Source of the DNA: Fulvitalea axinellae
GTDB lineage: Bacteria > Bacteroidota > Bacteroidia > Cytophagales > Cyclobacteriaceae
Direction: 5' to 3'
DNA length: 64,000 nt
Assembly (NCBI RefSeq): GCF_036492835.1
Contig: NZ_AP025314.1
Coordinates: forward strand, 806,001 to 870,000
The position numbers and the translations under genes were made by a program. The number at the start of each line of letters is the position of its first letter. The stretch's first letter is position 1. Below, piece by piece: positions 1 through 9,248 of this stretch. The notes beneath the pieces were generated by a model. The model searched no databases, was not told the DNA's origin, and saw nothing but the letters and a program-made list of their open reading frames with translations.

Positions 1-492
1 CCCCTCAAAGTCAGTGGCCGTACCTGTGGTAGTGCCTTTTATGATGATATTGACACCGGGCAGGCCTTCGCCACTTTCGTCAGTGACCGTTCCTGACACT
101 TCCGTTTTTTGTGTCTGCACGTTTTCGGTAGGCTCTGTGGCGGTTTTGGCGGGCTTCTTCCGGCCAAATACCACTATTTGGTCCCCGACGATTTTGTAAT
201 CGAGGGAATGCTTTTTAAGCAGGTCTTTGAGCGTTTTTTCCAAAGCGAAGGTTCCCTGTAGGCTTACGCGTTCGCGCAGTTCCACGTCGGCGTTGCGGAA
301 AAGGATCCGTAATCCGGATTGCTTGCCGATTTCTTTGAGTACGGCTTCGAGCTTTTCGTTTTGGCAATTGAGCTTTATTTCCTGATCGAGCCCGGCCAAT
401 GCGGGAGCGGAAAACAGCCAGAGTAAAAAAAACGGCAATAGAATTCCGCGCTTAGGCCACCTTGGCAAAGCGTTTTGTAAAAAAAAATTCAT
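1..492 (-). CDS. SusC/RagA-type TonB-dependent receptor, N-terminal part (cut by window edge)
   Basis: The reading frame starts at 492 and stays open to the first base of the window, so only the first 164 codons are present. A signal peptide (about residues 1-33, ending in PALAG) is followed by an STN domain (about 40-100), which in this family contacts the FecR anti-sigma factor. A carboxypeptidase-D-like beta-sandwich then begins near residue 130 with the typical VSGTVTDESGEGLPGVNI run. The full protein would be an outer-membrane, TonB-driven importer, usually for a glycan or siderophore. It lies downstream of a sigma and a FecR gene on the same strand, the usual order for a trans-envelope regulated uptake locus. 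The substrate cannot be told from this fragment. Confidence 0.9.
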   Translation of the reverse strand, partial: MNFFLQNALPRWPKRGILLPFFLLWLFSAPALAGLDQEIKLNCQNEKLEAVLKEIGKQSGLRILFRNADVELRERVSLQGTFALEKTLKDLLKKHSLDYKIVGDQIVVFGRKKPAKTATEPTENVQTQKTEVSGTVTDESGEGLPGVNIIIKGTTTGTATDFEG

Positions 493-688
493 AGTTTTAG
501 ATGGATTTGAAAATGGAAAATCAAATTTCAAAAATCGAAAGGCGGACCGTGAATCTGTCTTTCAGTGTTTACGGTCAATAGTCGGCGTTTTACATAGGCG
601 TATTTTTTAAAGTGTTCGACATCGGTTTCCCCTTGGGTATTCTTAGCCTTAAAGGCATCGGGCGGAGCCCAACGTTAGCAACAGTTCT

Positions 689-1831
689 TTACTTGCCTTT
701 TGGCGCGGTGATAACGATAGTGCCGTTCTGGAATTCGAATTCGAAGTCTCCGGCCATTTTTAGCCTTGAAAAGGCCTCCGTGGCCGATTCGTTTATAAAA
801 TCCCCGCTAAAGCGTTCGGTGCGCAGAGCATCGTATCTGTTTATTACCTTAATGCCATACCAACGTTCCAAACGCTTGGCCAACAGCGAAAACGGTTCGT
901 TTTGGAACACCAGCCTCCCGTCTTTCCAAGCCGTGAATATATCGGTGTCGTCCAAGGTCTCTTTCCGGGCTTTGTTGGCCTTTATGTCATAGTAAAGGCT
1001 CTGGGACGGACGGAGCTTTACGCCCTCCGGATAACCGAGTTTGGACACCCCCACGCTGCCTTCAACCAGCACCGTACGGACTCCCTGCATTTCGGGATAG
1101 TGCGTAACGTTGAATTGCGTGCCGTATACTTTTATTTCCAAGTCCGAGACCTTCACTAGGAAAGGCTTTTTCTTGTCTTTCGCCACCTCGAAACAGGCCT
1201 CCCCCTTTAGCTCCACGTTTCTGGATCCGGCGGGGAAGGCTTCGGGATAGCGGAGTTCGGTGTCTGAGTTTAGCCATACTTTAGTGCCGTCCGAAAGTAC
1301 CAGCGAGAAGCGTTTGCCTTTGGGTACTCTGACGGTGGTGTATTCCGCTTTGCGGGTAGAGCCGGAAGCGGGGCTGTATACCAATGGCGCGCCCGCTTTT
1401 TTGCTGGCCGTAGTGTGGCGTCCGGAAAATACGGCGGACGAGCTGTCGGCCAGCGTGGCAGATCTTCCGTCGGGAAACAGGATACTGATCTCGTCGGAAG
1501 CGGAGGCTACGGTTTTCTGGCCAATCTCGTGTCCGGTTGGCGTTCTGTTCAGAAAAAGAGCCAAGCCGGTAATGGCCAAGACCAGTAAGGAAGCCGCCCA
1601 ACCCAGCCTATAAATGCGGACGTTCTTCGCTTGTGCCCGTTTTATCCTGTTTTCCAGCACTTCCCAAGCCTTGTCCTCATCGGCTACGGTGTCGGCCAGT
1701 TTGTGCCCGGCTCGGAACGATTCTTTCCAAAGTTCCGCTACTTTGGCGGTTTCCTCGGGGCTTAGTCCGCTTTCTCCCCCTCTTTCGAGGCTACGGGCCA
1801 GCGCCCTGTCCATATCCTGCTTTTCCTGCAT
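689..1831 (-). CDS. FecR-family anti-sigma factor with DUF4974 C-terminus
   Basis: A 380-residue single-pass inner-membrane protein. The N-terminal cytoplasmic region (1-75) should bind the sigma factor. One hydrophobic segment lies at about 76-95 (LGWAASLLVLAITGLALFL). The periplasmic FecR domain (about 150-260) carries the hallmark run FSLVLSDGTKVWLNSDTELRYP, and a DUF4974-like C-terminus (about 310-380) would meet the receptor STN domain. It sits between the sigma gene (67 bp away) and the SusC-like gene, so the three form one signalling cassette. Length and architecture are normal for Bacteroidota. Confidence 0.93.
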   Translation of the reverse strand: MQEKQDMDRALARSLERGGESGLSPEETAKVAELWKESFRAGHKLADTVADEDKAWEVLENRIKRAQAKNVRIYRLGWAASLLVLAITGLALFLNRTPTGHEIGQKTVASASDEISILFPDGRSATLADSSSAVFSGRHTTASKKAGAPLVYSPASGSTRKAEYTTVRVPKGKRFSLVLSDGTKVWLNSDTELRYPEAFPAGSRNVELKGEACFEVAKDKKKPFLVKVSDLEIKVYGTQFNVTHYPEMQGVRTVLVEGSVGVSKLGYPEGVKLRPSQSLYYDIKANKARKETLDDTDIFTAWKDGRLVFQNEPFSLLAKRLERWYGIKVINRYDALRTERFSGDFINESATEAFSRLKMAGDFEFEFQNGTIVITAPKGK

Positions 1832-1897
1832 TTTCCCCTCCGTTTTTTGAATTGACGATTTGTGCGGGACTTACCCTGACAGCTCCGCGAAAAAAAA

Positions 1898-2476
1898 TTA
1901 TTTTTCTCCGTAATGGGTCCAGATATATAGGAGTACGATCAGGTATTCGGCCAGCTCCATACGTAGTTGCTTTAGGGCGCGGCCCATTTGGGTTTCCACC
2001 GTCTTGACGGAGATATTGAGGGCTTTGGCTATCTCTTGGTATTTCAGTCCACCAAACCGGCTCATTTCGAATATTCTCCGGCGTTGTTCGGGCATTCCGG
2101 TTACGGCTTCCATAATGGCGGCGTGGAGGTCTTCGGCAATGGCGTATTCCTCGGCGGTGTCGCTGGCGGAGGCGGGTTCCGTGGCCAACAGTTTTAGGTA
2201 TTCCGTACGTACCTTGTCCCTTTTTATTCTGTCGAGAAAAGCGTTGCGGACAGAGCGGACCAGATAGGCCTTGAGGGAAGTGCCGGCCCGGATTTGTCTG
2301 CGCTTTTCCCATATTCTGAAAAAAACGTCCTGTACCATATCCTCCGCTTCGTGGGGATCGTGGCAGAGGGCCAAACCATAGGCGAGCAAATCCCTGTAGT
2401 GGCTACGGAATACGGATTCCAGCGCCTTGAGATCCCCACGCCTAAGGTTTTCCGTCAGGGTGATGTCATCCTGCAT
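1898..2476 (-). CDS. ECF RNA polymerase sigma-70 factor
   Basis: A 192-residue ECF sigma factor when started at the Met at 2476 (MQDDITLTENLRRGD). An upstream in-frame Met at 2557 would add 27 residues that look unlike sigma factors. Region 2 (about 20-90) contains DPHEAEDMVQDVFFRIWEKR. Region 4 (about 125-180) holds the helix-turn-helix YQEIAKALNISVKTVETQMGRAL. It is expected to direct polymerase to the receptor operon and to be held by the adjacent FecR. The extreme C-terminus is hydrophobic, as in many FecR-linked Bacteroidota sigma factors. Confidence 0.92.
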   Translation of the reverse strand: MQDDITLTENLRRGDLKALESVFRSHYRDLLAYGLALCHDPHEAEDMVQDVFFRIWEKRRQIRAGTSLKAYLVRSVRNAFLDRIKRDKVRTEYLKLLATEPASASDTAEEYAIAEDLHAAIMEAVTGMPEQRRRIFEMSRFGGLKYQEIAKALNISVKTVETQMGRALKQLRMELAEYLIVLLYIWTHYGEK

Positions 2477-2986
2477 AATGTTTCGTCGTTTTGGCCAAGT
2501 GTCCGTAAGCCGAAGGCCTACTGCGCAGTGCGGTACCAAAAAAATTATCTTGGGCAACTTGACTAAAAAAACATATCCGAGTCAAACGCTTGTGTTTTAG
2601 TCTTTGGGAGATACAACATTTCGCGTGTTAATTGACTCAAAAGGAAAAGTGTTGATGCGTAAATACAAAGGGCCGAAATGCTGGACTGGGCATAACGTGT
2701 AGTCTTCAAGGTCATTTGTGTTTTGGGGATGGGTTTGAGTAGAGTGATTTGTGATTGAAGTTTCTAATAATGTGTATTATAAAGAGTTGGAATGTGGTGG
2801 GTGTTCCAAAAATCCATTTGTACTCGACCATTTATCAAAGTTGAAAAGCTGAAGGGGGTATTAAGAAATATCGCCCGCTTTTTGGGACGTTTTATGATGT
2901 CGTATTTTTCATGGGTAAACGCCAATGCCTTGCGCTAGTCGTCGTTTTACACTTTTGAAAAAGTTTGTTTATTCCAAGGGCCTTCT
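2477..2986. other. Intergenic region between divergent genes
   Basis: About 510 bases between the start of the ECF sigma gene and the start of the HopA1-like gene. The region is AT-rich with no convincing coding frame and no RNA gene. It should contain the promoters of both flanking genes, but I could not fix a clear -33/-7 pair. Confidence 0.5.
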
Positions 2987-4486
2987 ATGCGCATTCCTTA
3001 TCGTCTGAAAAAAGAGAACCGAAAGAATGAGGCTGGTCCGAAAGCGACGGCCCGGTTCGGCGTGGGTGGTGCGCAACTTTTAAAAGGGGAAGGCTTTGAG
3101 GAAAGCGAAGTGATTCAGGCGGTGTTGAGGCCTATGCGGGTAAGTGTTCGCAAGACCAAGACAATGCTATACGGTTTTGAAGAAGGAAAGCTGAAGCCCC
3201 GCAGGGAAGTGGAACTGGACGCCGGCCGGAAACTCTTGGTGGACGACGAGGTGCGTTACCAGCTTCCGGAGGGGGCTACGGGGCATAAGTCTTGGAGTCT
3301 GGGCGTTTCGGCTGCGGGGCGAATACTGGTTGACGCTAATGACTTTCAGCCAATGGCCGTAAAAGCGGATTTCGGATCGTTTATGGCGTACTTGGAATGG
3401 ATTTGGTCCAAGAGACAAGAACTTTTGCGGAGCAAATTCCGGGCGCATGATATGGTGTATTCGGGCAATATCTTGCTGGGGGAGCCTGAGGCTCCGTTGT
3501 ATTCCGACGCTCAATTTGCGGATTTGTTGGCGGGAATGATGACTCACCGTCCGGCAGAGGCGGTGGCTTTGCACCAGTATTTTTCCCGGAAGAATTTTGT
3601 CCGTTCGGAAGCGGTGCGCCGGAATCCGGAAGCTTTCGCACAGGGTTTTATGCATTTCCCTAAACGCCGGCCTTCGGGGCGCTATGTGGTGAGACACCGG
3701 GTATATATCAACGTAAAGCAAGAGCATTTGGGGACGGTGGCGGATTTTCTGTTGCGCAATTTGGTTGACTGCTCGGAACGGCGGGCGTTTAATATGAAGG
3801 TTTGCTGTTCACAGGAAATCGTAAAACGCCGGGAGTCCATTGTGCTGTTTTTCTCTTCGAATTCCGATTTTATGGAAAGTTTGCCTATCCTGAAGGGATT
3901 TGCAACGGCGCACCCCGATTATTTTATCCATGATTTGCCCGCCATGACTTTGCCGATAGCGCATGGAGTTGGGTATGGGGAAGAGCCGATAAGAGGCTTC
4001 GAGGCGGGTACTACAGAGTTTGAGGATATTCCTGTGGCGGATTACGAAGGTTTGCTGGAAACGTTCCGTGGCGATTTGGAAGTGGGCAAAGCCGAATCCG
4101 GAATTGGCGCTGACGGCAAGTTTCAGCTTAGCCAGACGTTTTTGTCATTGCGTGAGCCCTTGGCGGATGCTGAGGGAGGCAAGCTTCCCTTGGTTCCGTT
4201 TTCGTTGTTTGCGGGTTTTGAAGAGCTGTTCCGCAGATTGATGCCTAAGGCTAAATTGACGGATTATACGGAGTTTTTGGAAAAGCAGAAACAAAAATAC
4301 ACGCCGGGCGGTCCTGCCGATTATGACCCGAACAGTTCGTTTGGAGGTTTGCGTTGTTCGTTAATTGCTGACGCGTTGTTGGATTCGGCCGAGGATTTCG
4401 AGGCGTTTGTGGGCAATGTTATCCATAATTTTGCGGTGGCAGACGTGGACTTCTTCGCGCCTAGCCGTAATCGTAGAGTCTCTTGA
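2987..4486 (+). CDS. HopA1-family (type III effector / LxmY lyase-like) protein
   Basis: A 499-residue protein with no signal peptide or membrane segment. The first 25 residues are basic (MRIPYRLKKENRKNEAG). Residues 237-337 and 450-467 match the HopA1 effector pattern known from Pseudomonas: RVYINVKQEHLGTVADFLLR, then FNMKV, ESIVLFFSSNSDFM, DLPAMTLPIAHGVGYGEEP, and finally SFGGLRCSLIADALL. Compared with HopA1, about 110 residues (338-449) are inserted before the last motif. HopA1-like domains also act as the lyase in class V lanthipeptide synthesis. Neither a precursor peptide nor a secretion apparatus is next to it, so it is a stand-alone gene with its own terminator. Family recognition is by eye; the biochemical role here is unknown. 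Confidence 0.65.
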   Translation: MRIPYRLKKENRKNEAGPKATARFGVGGAQLLKGEGFEESEVIQAVLRPMRVSVRKTKTMLYGFEEGKLKPRREVELDAGRKLLVDDEVRYQLPEGATGHKSWSLGVSAAGRILVDANDFQPMAVKADFGSFMAYLEWIWSKRQELLRSKFRAHDMVYSGNILLGEPEAPLYSDAQFADLLAGMMTHRPAEAVALHQYFSRKNFVRSEAVRRNPEAFAQGFMHFPKRRPSGRYVVRHRVYINVKQEHLGTVADFLLRNLVDCSERRAFNMKVCCSQEIVKRRESIVLFFSSNSDFMESLPILKGFATAHPDYFIHDLPAMTLPIAHGVGYGEEPIRGFEAGTTEFEDIPVADYEGLLETFRGDLEVGKAESGIGADGKFQLSQTFLSLREPLADAEGGKLPLVPFSLFAGFEELFRRLMPKAKLTDYTEFLEKQKQKYTPGGPADYDPNSSFGGLRCSLIADALLDSAEDFEAFVGNVIHNFAVADVDFFAPSRNRRVS

Positions 4487-4510
4487 TTTTGAAATACAGA
4501 GTGCGTAAAC

Positions 4511-4541
4511 AAAAAAACCGCCTTGCGAGGCGGTTTTTTTG
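4511..4541. terminator. Bidirectional intrinsic terminator
   Basis: ACCGCCT (4517-4523), loop TGCG, AGGCGGT (4528-4534), with A7 on the left and T7 on the right. It lies between the convergent HopA1-like and Crp genes and can serve both strands. Confidence 0.9.
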
Positions 4542-4561
4542 TTGTGTATCTTTTTCCGGGA

Positions 4562-5293
4562 TCAATGTTCGAACGACTCGTAGAAGTCGGCGGCCTTCAT
4601 AAGGCCTTTCTCGTTGAGTATCCGGATTTTTTTTCCTTGCAATGCTATCAGCTTGTCGCCTTTAAATTCCGAGAGCAGTCGAATGACAGTCTCGGTGGCG
4701 GTACCGATAATGTTGGCCAAGTCTTCTCGCGAAAGGGCAATGTCGATCAGGGTGCTTTGGCCTTCCTCGTCCATGCCGTATGTTTCCTTGAGCATAAGCA
4801 GGGTTACGGCCAACCGTTCCCTTACGGATTTTTGGGCTAAGGTAATCAGCTTTTGTTCCAGTATGCCCACTTGTTTGCAAAGTGCTTTGCTCATTCTGCG
4901 GAAAAATACCGGGTTTTCGTGTAGAAGCCTCAGGAAATCGCTTTTGGGTACGTAGCAGATCGTCGCCTCTTCGATTACAGTGGCCGAGGCCGCATAGAAT
5001 TCCTCGCCGATCAGCGCGCGATAACCCAAAAAGTCTCCGGGTTTGCCCAGACTGATGATGTGTTCCTTGCCTTCGGAACTCATCTTATAAACCTTTACTT
5101 TTCCGGAATGGATGCAGAAAAGTCCCAGCGGACGAGTCCCCTCATAGAAAAGCGTTTGGCCTTTCTTGTAAGTAATTGATGTTTTGTTCTCGTCAAGTTC
5201 GCCTAATTCCTCCATGCTCAGCTCGCAGAAGTGCGAGCATCCCCTTGATTCGCAATTTAGGCAACTAACAGATACGTTATTTTTTCCTGCCAC
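4562..5293 (-). CDS. Crp/Fnr-family transcriptional regulator
   Basis: A 243-residue regulator. The cyclic-nucleotide-like sensor fold spans about 30-145 (YKKGQTLFYEGTRPLGLFCI, then GKPGDFLGYRALIGEE). A long dimer helix follows and then a winged helix (about 165-235) with LSREDLANIIGTATETVIRLLSEF. The N-terminus has four cysteines at 11, 14, 19 and 23, a spacing seen in many Bacteroidota Fnr-like proteins, so an Fe-S or zinc site is possible. No strict cAMP-binding RxS signature was noticed. Targets cannot be read from context; the gene stands alone. Confidence 0.9.
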   Translation of the reverse strand: MAGKNNVSVSCLNCESRGCSHFCELSMEELGELDENKTSITYKKGQTLFYEGTRPLGLFCIHSGKVKVYKMSSEGKEHIISLGKPGDFLGYRALIGEEFYAASATVIEEATICYVPKSDFLRLLHENPVFFRRMSKALCKQVGILEQKLITLAQKSVRERLAVTLLMLKETYGMDEEGQSTLIDIALSREDLANIIGTATETVIRLLSEFKGDKLIALQGKKIRILNEKGLMKAADFYESFEH

Positions 5294-5501
5294 AACACAA
5301 CAGTTTAGCTTTCAAACATCGTTATTAGCGAGTTTCGCCAACCCTCTCAAAAAGCGAGTTCCGATTTAGCTCGCTCCGAAGTACCATAAAGCTCTACAAA
5401 GTTAGTTTATAGATGCTTCAATTGCTACAATTTCTTGGAGCAAATCACCTCTGTCAGCTCTTCCGGGTTTCCGGTAACGTTGTCGTCAGTCCGTTTCCCG
5501 T

Positions 5502-6425
5502 TTAGCTTCCGGCTAAAATTAAGCCTGATCCAAAGCTTAGTACAAATACTAAAGCCGTGAGTGCCATTTGTTTTAGGAAGGGATCCAGCCTTTTAGGGTT
5601 TTCACCGTACCTGCTAACACCCAGTGAGTTATATATCATCATAGGAACGCTTACGGCAAATAAAAATTGCCAATTCGAATGATAATTGATCAGCGTGTAG
5701 ATTACGGCCAGTATTAACCCTAAAGAGAGTAAGAAAAAATGATAAAAAACAGCTTTTTTTATACCTATTCTCACGGGGAGTGAGAATTTGCCCGCTAATC
5801 GATCGGATTTTACGTCCCGGATGTTATTTATGTTAAGAACCGCCACGGCGAATAATCCACAACTGATGGCGGGAAGAAGATCGGAAAACTCCAAATTCCG
5901 GTTATAAAGGAATAACGACCCCATCACGCCTGTGAAGCCAAAGAACAGTAAAACGGAAAGATCGCCAAGGCCGGCGTAGCCGTAGGGCTTTTTTCCAGCG
6001 GTGTAGGTGACGGCCGCAAATATTGAAGCCAAGCCCAGGCCGAGAAAGAAGAGAAGCGCTTTCCAGTCGGTTCCCAAAGCGATGTAGAGTAACGCTACGC
6101 CGGAAACAAAGGCCAATATGCCGCAAACGTACATTCCGGTTTTCATGGCTGCGGGACTGATAGCGCCCGCCTGTACGGCCCTTGACGGCCCTTGGCGCTC
6201 CACGCTGTCGGCGCCGTGGATGGAGTCGCCGTAGTCGTTGGCCAAGTTTGACAATACCTGCAAAAGGGTAGTGGTCAGTACCGAAAGCCAGAATACCGGC
6301 GCCGAATACTCGCCTCTGGAAGCCGCTATAAAAGCCGCCATGCCTATACTGGCCAAAGCCAAGGGGAGAGTCCTGAGGCGGAAAGCCGAAATCCAGGCTT
6401 TCGCCGTTGATGTTTTATCGCTCAT
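5502..6425 (-). CDS. menA: 1,4-dihydroxy-2-naphthoate polyprenyltransferase
   Basis: Inner-membrane UbiA-superfamily enzyme that prenylates 1,4-dihydroxy-2-naphthoate to demethylmenaquinone. The first aspartate-rich motif is present as NDYGDSIHGADSVERQGPSR (about 75-95), and a second Asp motif occurs as NIRDVKSDRLAGK (about 200). About eight or nine hydrophobic segments are seen. The start at 6425 (MSDKTSTAKAW) gives 307 residues, the usual family length; an upstream Met at 6557 would overlap the divergent promoter region. The gene is divergent from nadE. The rest of the men pathway is not in the window. Confidence 0.93.
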   Translation of the reverse strand: MSDKTSTAKAWISAFRLRTLPLALASIGMAAFIAASRGEYSAPVFWLSVLTTTLLQVLSNLANDYGDSIHGADSVERQGPSRAVQAGAISPAAMKTGMYVCGILAFVSGVALLYIALGTDWKALLFFLGLGLASIFAAVTYTAGKKPYGYAGLGDLSVLLFFGFTGVMGSLFLYNRNLEFSDLLPAISCGLFAVAVLNINNIRDVKSDRLAGKFSLPVRIGIKKAVFYHFFLLSLGLILAVIYTLINYHSNWQFLFAVSVPMMIYNSLGVSRYGENPKRLDPFLKQMALTALVFVLSFGSGLILAGS

Positions 6426-6592
6426 CTTGTGGTTGTTCTCTTCTTGCGGAAACAATTCTAAGGACCGCAAAATTAACAAAATAAGCCGTAATCGGAACCT
6501 GCGGTGGATTCGTCGGGAAAATCCCGTAATTTCGGGCTTGCTAATGGCGGCCCTCACGGTCGCTTGTTGTCTGTTTTACTCCGGGCTGTAAT

Positions 6593-8452
6593 ATGTCGAA
6601 AATGCGAATTGCCGGCGCCGCGCTGAACCAAACGCCGCTGGATTGGAAAAATAACCTCAATAATATAACCGCCGCCGTGGATTCGGCCATCGCCCGGGGC
6701 GTGGACTTGCTCTGCCTGCCGGAGCTGGCCGTGACGGGCTACGGTTGCGAAGACCTGTTCTTGAGCGGATGGTTGGCCGAAAAGGCCGTGTCGATGTTGC
6801 CGGCCATAGCCGAGCGTTGCCAAGGAATAGCCGTGGCCGTCGGGTTGCCCCTTAGGCATGGCGGTACGCTGTACAATTGCGCCTGCCTTATCAAAGACGG
6901 GGAGATCCTGGGCTTTACGGCCAAGCATATCTTGGCCAACGACGGAGTCCACTACGAGCCGCGCTGGTTCAGGCCTTGGCCCGAAGGCGAGAAAAGCGAA
7001 GTGGAGATAGCGGGCCGAAAGTACCCGATAGGCAGTTTGGTGTATGATATCGACGGGGCGAAAGTGGGCGTGGAGATATGCGAAGACGCTTGGCATCCGC
7101 ACCGCCCGGCGAATTGGCTTGTACCCCAAGGCGCCGAAATCATCCTGAACCTGAGCGCTAGCCATTTCTCCTTCGGAAAAACAAAAGAGCGTCACGCTTT
7201 GGCCTTGGATCCTTCGGAGAAATACGGAATCACGTACGTATACGCCAACCTGTTGGGCAACGAAGCCGGAAGGATGATCTATGACGGTGACGTGATCATA
7301 GCCCAGAACGGAAAGCTGTTGCAGCGCAACACCCGCCTCTCGATGCGCCCGTACAATGTGGTGTGGGCCGATATCGACACTGCCGGAAATACTGTGGCGC
7401 CGGAGCTGAACTTTGATCCGGAAGACAAGAATACCGAGTTCGCCAACGCGTCTACCTTGGCGCTGTTGGACTATCTGCGCAAATCATGGAGCAAGCGTTT
7501 CGTGCTTTCGCTTAGTGGCGGCGCCGATTCAAGCGCCTGTTGCGTGTTGGTGGCGCATATGGTTCGCCGTGGCGTGGAGGAACTCGGAGTCGAGGAATTT
7601 TTGGAGAGAACCCATCGGCAAGATATCGCCGGGGATATAGAAGGGCTGGAAGGCGAGGCTTTGTTGTCGAAGATTGTCGAGCATTTTCTGGTGACCGTTT
7701 ACCAAGGCACGAAGAACTCGGGCCAAGCCACGCTGGATTCGGCCGAGGGATTGGCCGATAGCGTTGGGGCGGTGTTCCACCACTGGACTATCGACGAGGA
7801 AGTGGAGTCTTACACCGCCAAAATAGAGAAAGCCATCGGGCGGAAGCTTGATTGGTCTACCGACGATTTGGCTTTGCAGAATATTCAGGCCCGGAGCCGT
7901 TCGCCGATCGTTTGGATGCTGACCAACCTGAGCCACGCGCTCTTGCTCACCACTTCAAACCGCAGCGAAGGCGACGTAGGCTACGCCACTATGGACGGCG
8001 ACACCAGCGGAAGCATAGCGCCTATAGCCGCCGTGGACAAGCATTTTATCTTGGGCTGGCTGCGTTGGGCCGAGTCGGAGTTGGGGTATTCGGGTTTGCG
8101 CTATGTGAACAGCCTGAAGCCTTCGGCTGAATTGCGCCCGCAAGAGCAGGAGCAGACCGACGAGGCGGACTTGATGCCGTACAATATCATTGTGGAGATC
8201 GAGAAACTGGCTATCCGCAGGCATATGTCGCCCAAAGAGGTTTTTGAGGTTCTGTCGGAGAGAGATTTGGAGCCGGCCGAGGCCTTGCGCGCTCACGTGA
8301 AGAAGTTTTATACGCTGTGGGCCCGCAACCAGTGGAAGCGCGAGCGTCTGGCGCCGTCGTTCCATATGGACGATTTCAATGTGGACCCGCGCACGTGGTG
8401 CCGTTTCCCGATTTTGTCCGGAGGTTTCCGTGAGGAACTGGAAGAGCTTTAG
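6593..8452 (+). CDS. nadE: Glutamine-dependent NAD(+) synthetase
   Basis: A 619-residue two-domain enzyme that converts deamido-NAD to NAD with ATP and glutamine-derived ammonia. The N-terminal nitrilase-type glutaminase (1-270) shows the catalytic Glu44 in LPELAVTGYGCED, a Lys in the FTAKHIL run, and the Cys in VGVEICEDAW. The C-terminal synthetase (about 295-600) carries the ATP-pyrophosphatase loop SLSGGADSS and the LLTTSNRSEGDVGY segment. Length and domain order match bacterial glutamine-dependent NadE. It is transcribed with ybaB about 117 bp downstream. Confidence 0.96.
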   Translation: MSKMRIAGAALNQTPLDWKNNLNNITAAVDSAIARGVDLLCLPELAVTGYGCEDLFLSGWLAEKAVSMLPAIAERCQGIAVAVGLPLRHGGTLYNCACLIKDGEILGFTAKHILANDGVHYEPRWFRPWPEGEKSEVEIAGRKYPIGSLVYDIDGAKVGVEICEDAWHPHRPANWLVPQGAEIILNLSASHFSFGKTKERHALALDPSEKYGITYVYANLLGNEAGRMIYDGDVIIAQNGKLLQRNTRLSMRPYNVVWADIDTAGNTVAPELNFDPEDKNTEFANASTLALLDYLRKSWSKRFVLSLSGGADSSACCVLVAHMVRRGVEELGVEEFLERTHRQDIAGDIEGLEGEALLSKIVEHFLVTVYQGTKNSGQATLDSAEGLADSVGAVFHHWTIDEEVESYTAKIEKAIGRKLDWSTDDLALQNIQARSRSPIVWMLTNLSHALLLTTSNRSEGDVGYATMDGDTSGSIAPIAAVDKHFILGWLRWAESELGYSGLRYVNSLKPSAELRPQEQEQTDEADLMPYNIIVEIEKLAIRRHMSPKEVFEVLSERDLEPAEALRAHVKKFYTLWARNQWKRERLAPSFHMDDFNVDPRTWCRFPILSGGFREELEEL

Positions 8453-8569
8453 CGTTCCATATTTCAATTAAAGGAAATATTTTATAATTTATGGATATAG
8501 AGTGTCAGATGCTCGAATCCGGAAGTTATTCTAAATACTAATTACCAAAGACTTAAGACTTATTCAGAT

Positions 8570-8908
8570 ATGTTTGACATGATGAAAATCATGGGCCGGG
8601 TAAAAGAGGCCCAAGGGAAGATAAAGGAAGTACACGCCCGTTTGGCCGAGATGACTATCGAAGGCGAAGCCGGTGGCGGAATGGTTCGCGCTACGGTGAA
8701 CGGCAAGCGTCAAGTGCTTTCTATCGATATCGACCCGGTATTGCTTAGCGAAAAGGACAAGGAAATGATCCAGGACCTGTCGGTGGCGGCTGTAAACAAT
8801 GCTTGCGAAAAGGCCGAGGAATTGGCCAAAGTGGAGCTTAAGAAAGCAACCGAAGGCATGTTGCCGAATATTCCGGGCTTGGACCTGGGCGGTATGTTCG
8901 GCGCGTAA
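8570..8908 (+). CDS. YbaB/EbfC-family nucleoid-associated protein
   Basis: A 112-residue small DNA-binding protein. An N-terminal helix (MFDMMKIMGRVKEAQGKIKE) is followed by the beta-strand core GMVRATVNGKRQVLSIDIDP, and the C-terminus is rich in Gly and Met (PGLDLGGMFGA), all typical of YbaB. It binds DNA as a tweezer-like dimer in other bacteria. It follows nadE and ends at a strong terminator. The usual recR and dnaX neighbours are absent. Confidence 0.93.
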   Translation: MFDMMKIMGRVKEAQGKIKEVHARLAEMTIEGEAGGGMVRATVNGKRQVLSIDIDPVLLSEKDKEMIQDLSVAAVNNACEKAEELAKVELKKATEGMLPNIPGLDLGGMFGA

Positions 8909-8934
8909 GCCTGGCGCTTACCGAAAACATTACG

Positions 8935-8962
8935 GGCGAAGGGTTTTCCTTCGCCTTTTTTT
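8935..8962 (+). terminator. Intrinsic terminator after ybaB
   Basis: GGCGAAGG (8935-8942), loop GTTTT, CCTTCGCC (8948-8955), followed by seven T. Confidence 0.95.
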
Positions 8963-9248
8963 GTGCGATTTTCTCTCCCGCATCATTCTTATTTTTTTCC
9001 AAAAAGAAGGGGTAAATCGCTAAAGCAAGCGTCCTCTCAGCCTATTTTCCGAAAAAACATCATCTCCCCACGATGAATCCGCAGGCCTATTCGATAAAGG
9101 GAAGGGTGAAATCGACAGCTCCGTATCGGTTTGTCGGGTGAGCAGTACTTTTGAAAACAAACGGGGAAACCTTTTTTTGAGTGCGTTGGGCTCAATTTGC
9201 GCATAGGTTTTCCGGTTTCGGACACGATAAAGCTTAACCGATATTTTT

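Noticed and set aside
2987..4486. Class V lanthipeptide cluster because of the HopA1/LxmY-like domain.
   Set aside because: No precursor peptide, no adjacent kinase, methyltransferase or protease gene. The kinase-like gene is 22 kb away in another setting.
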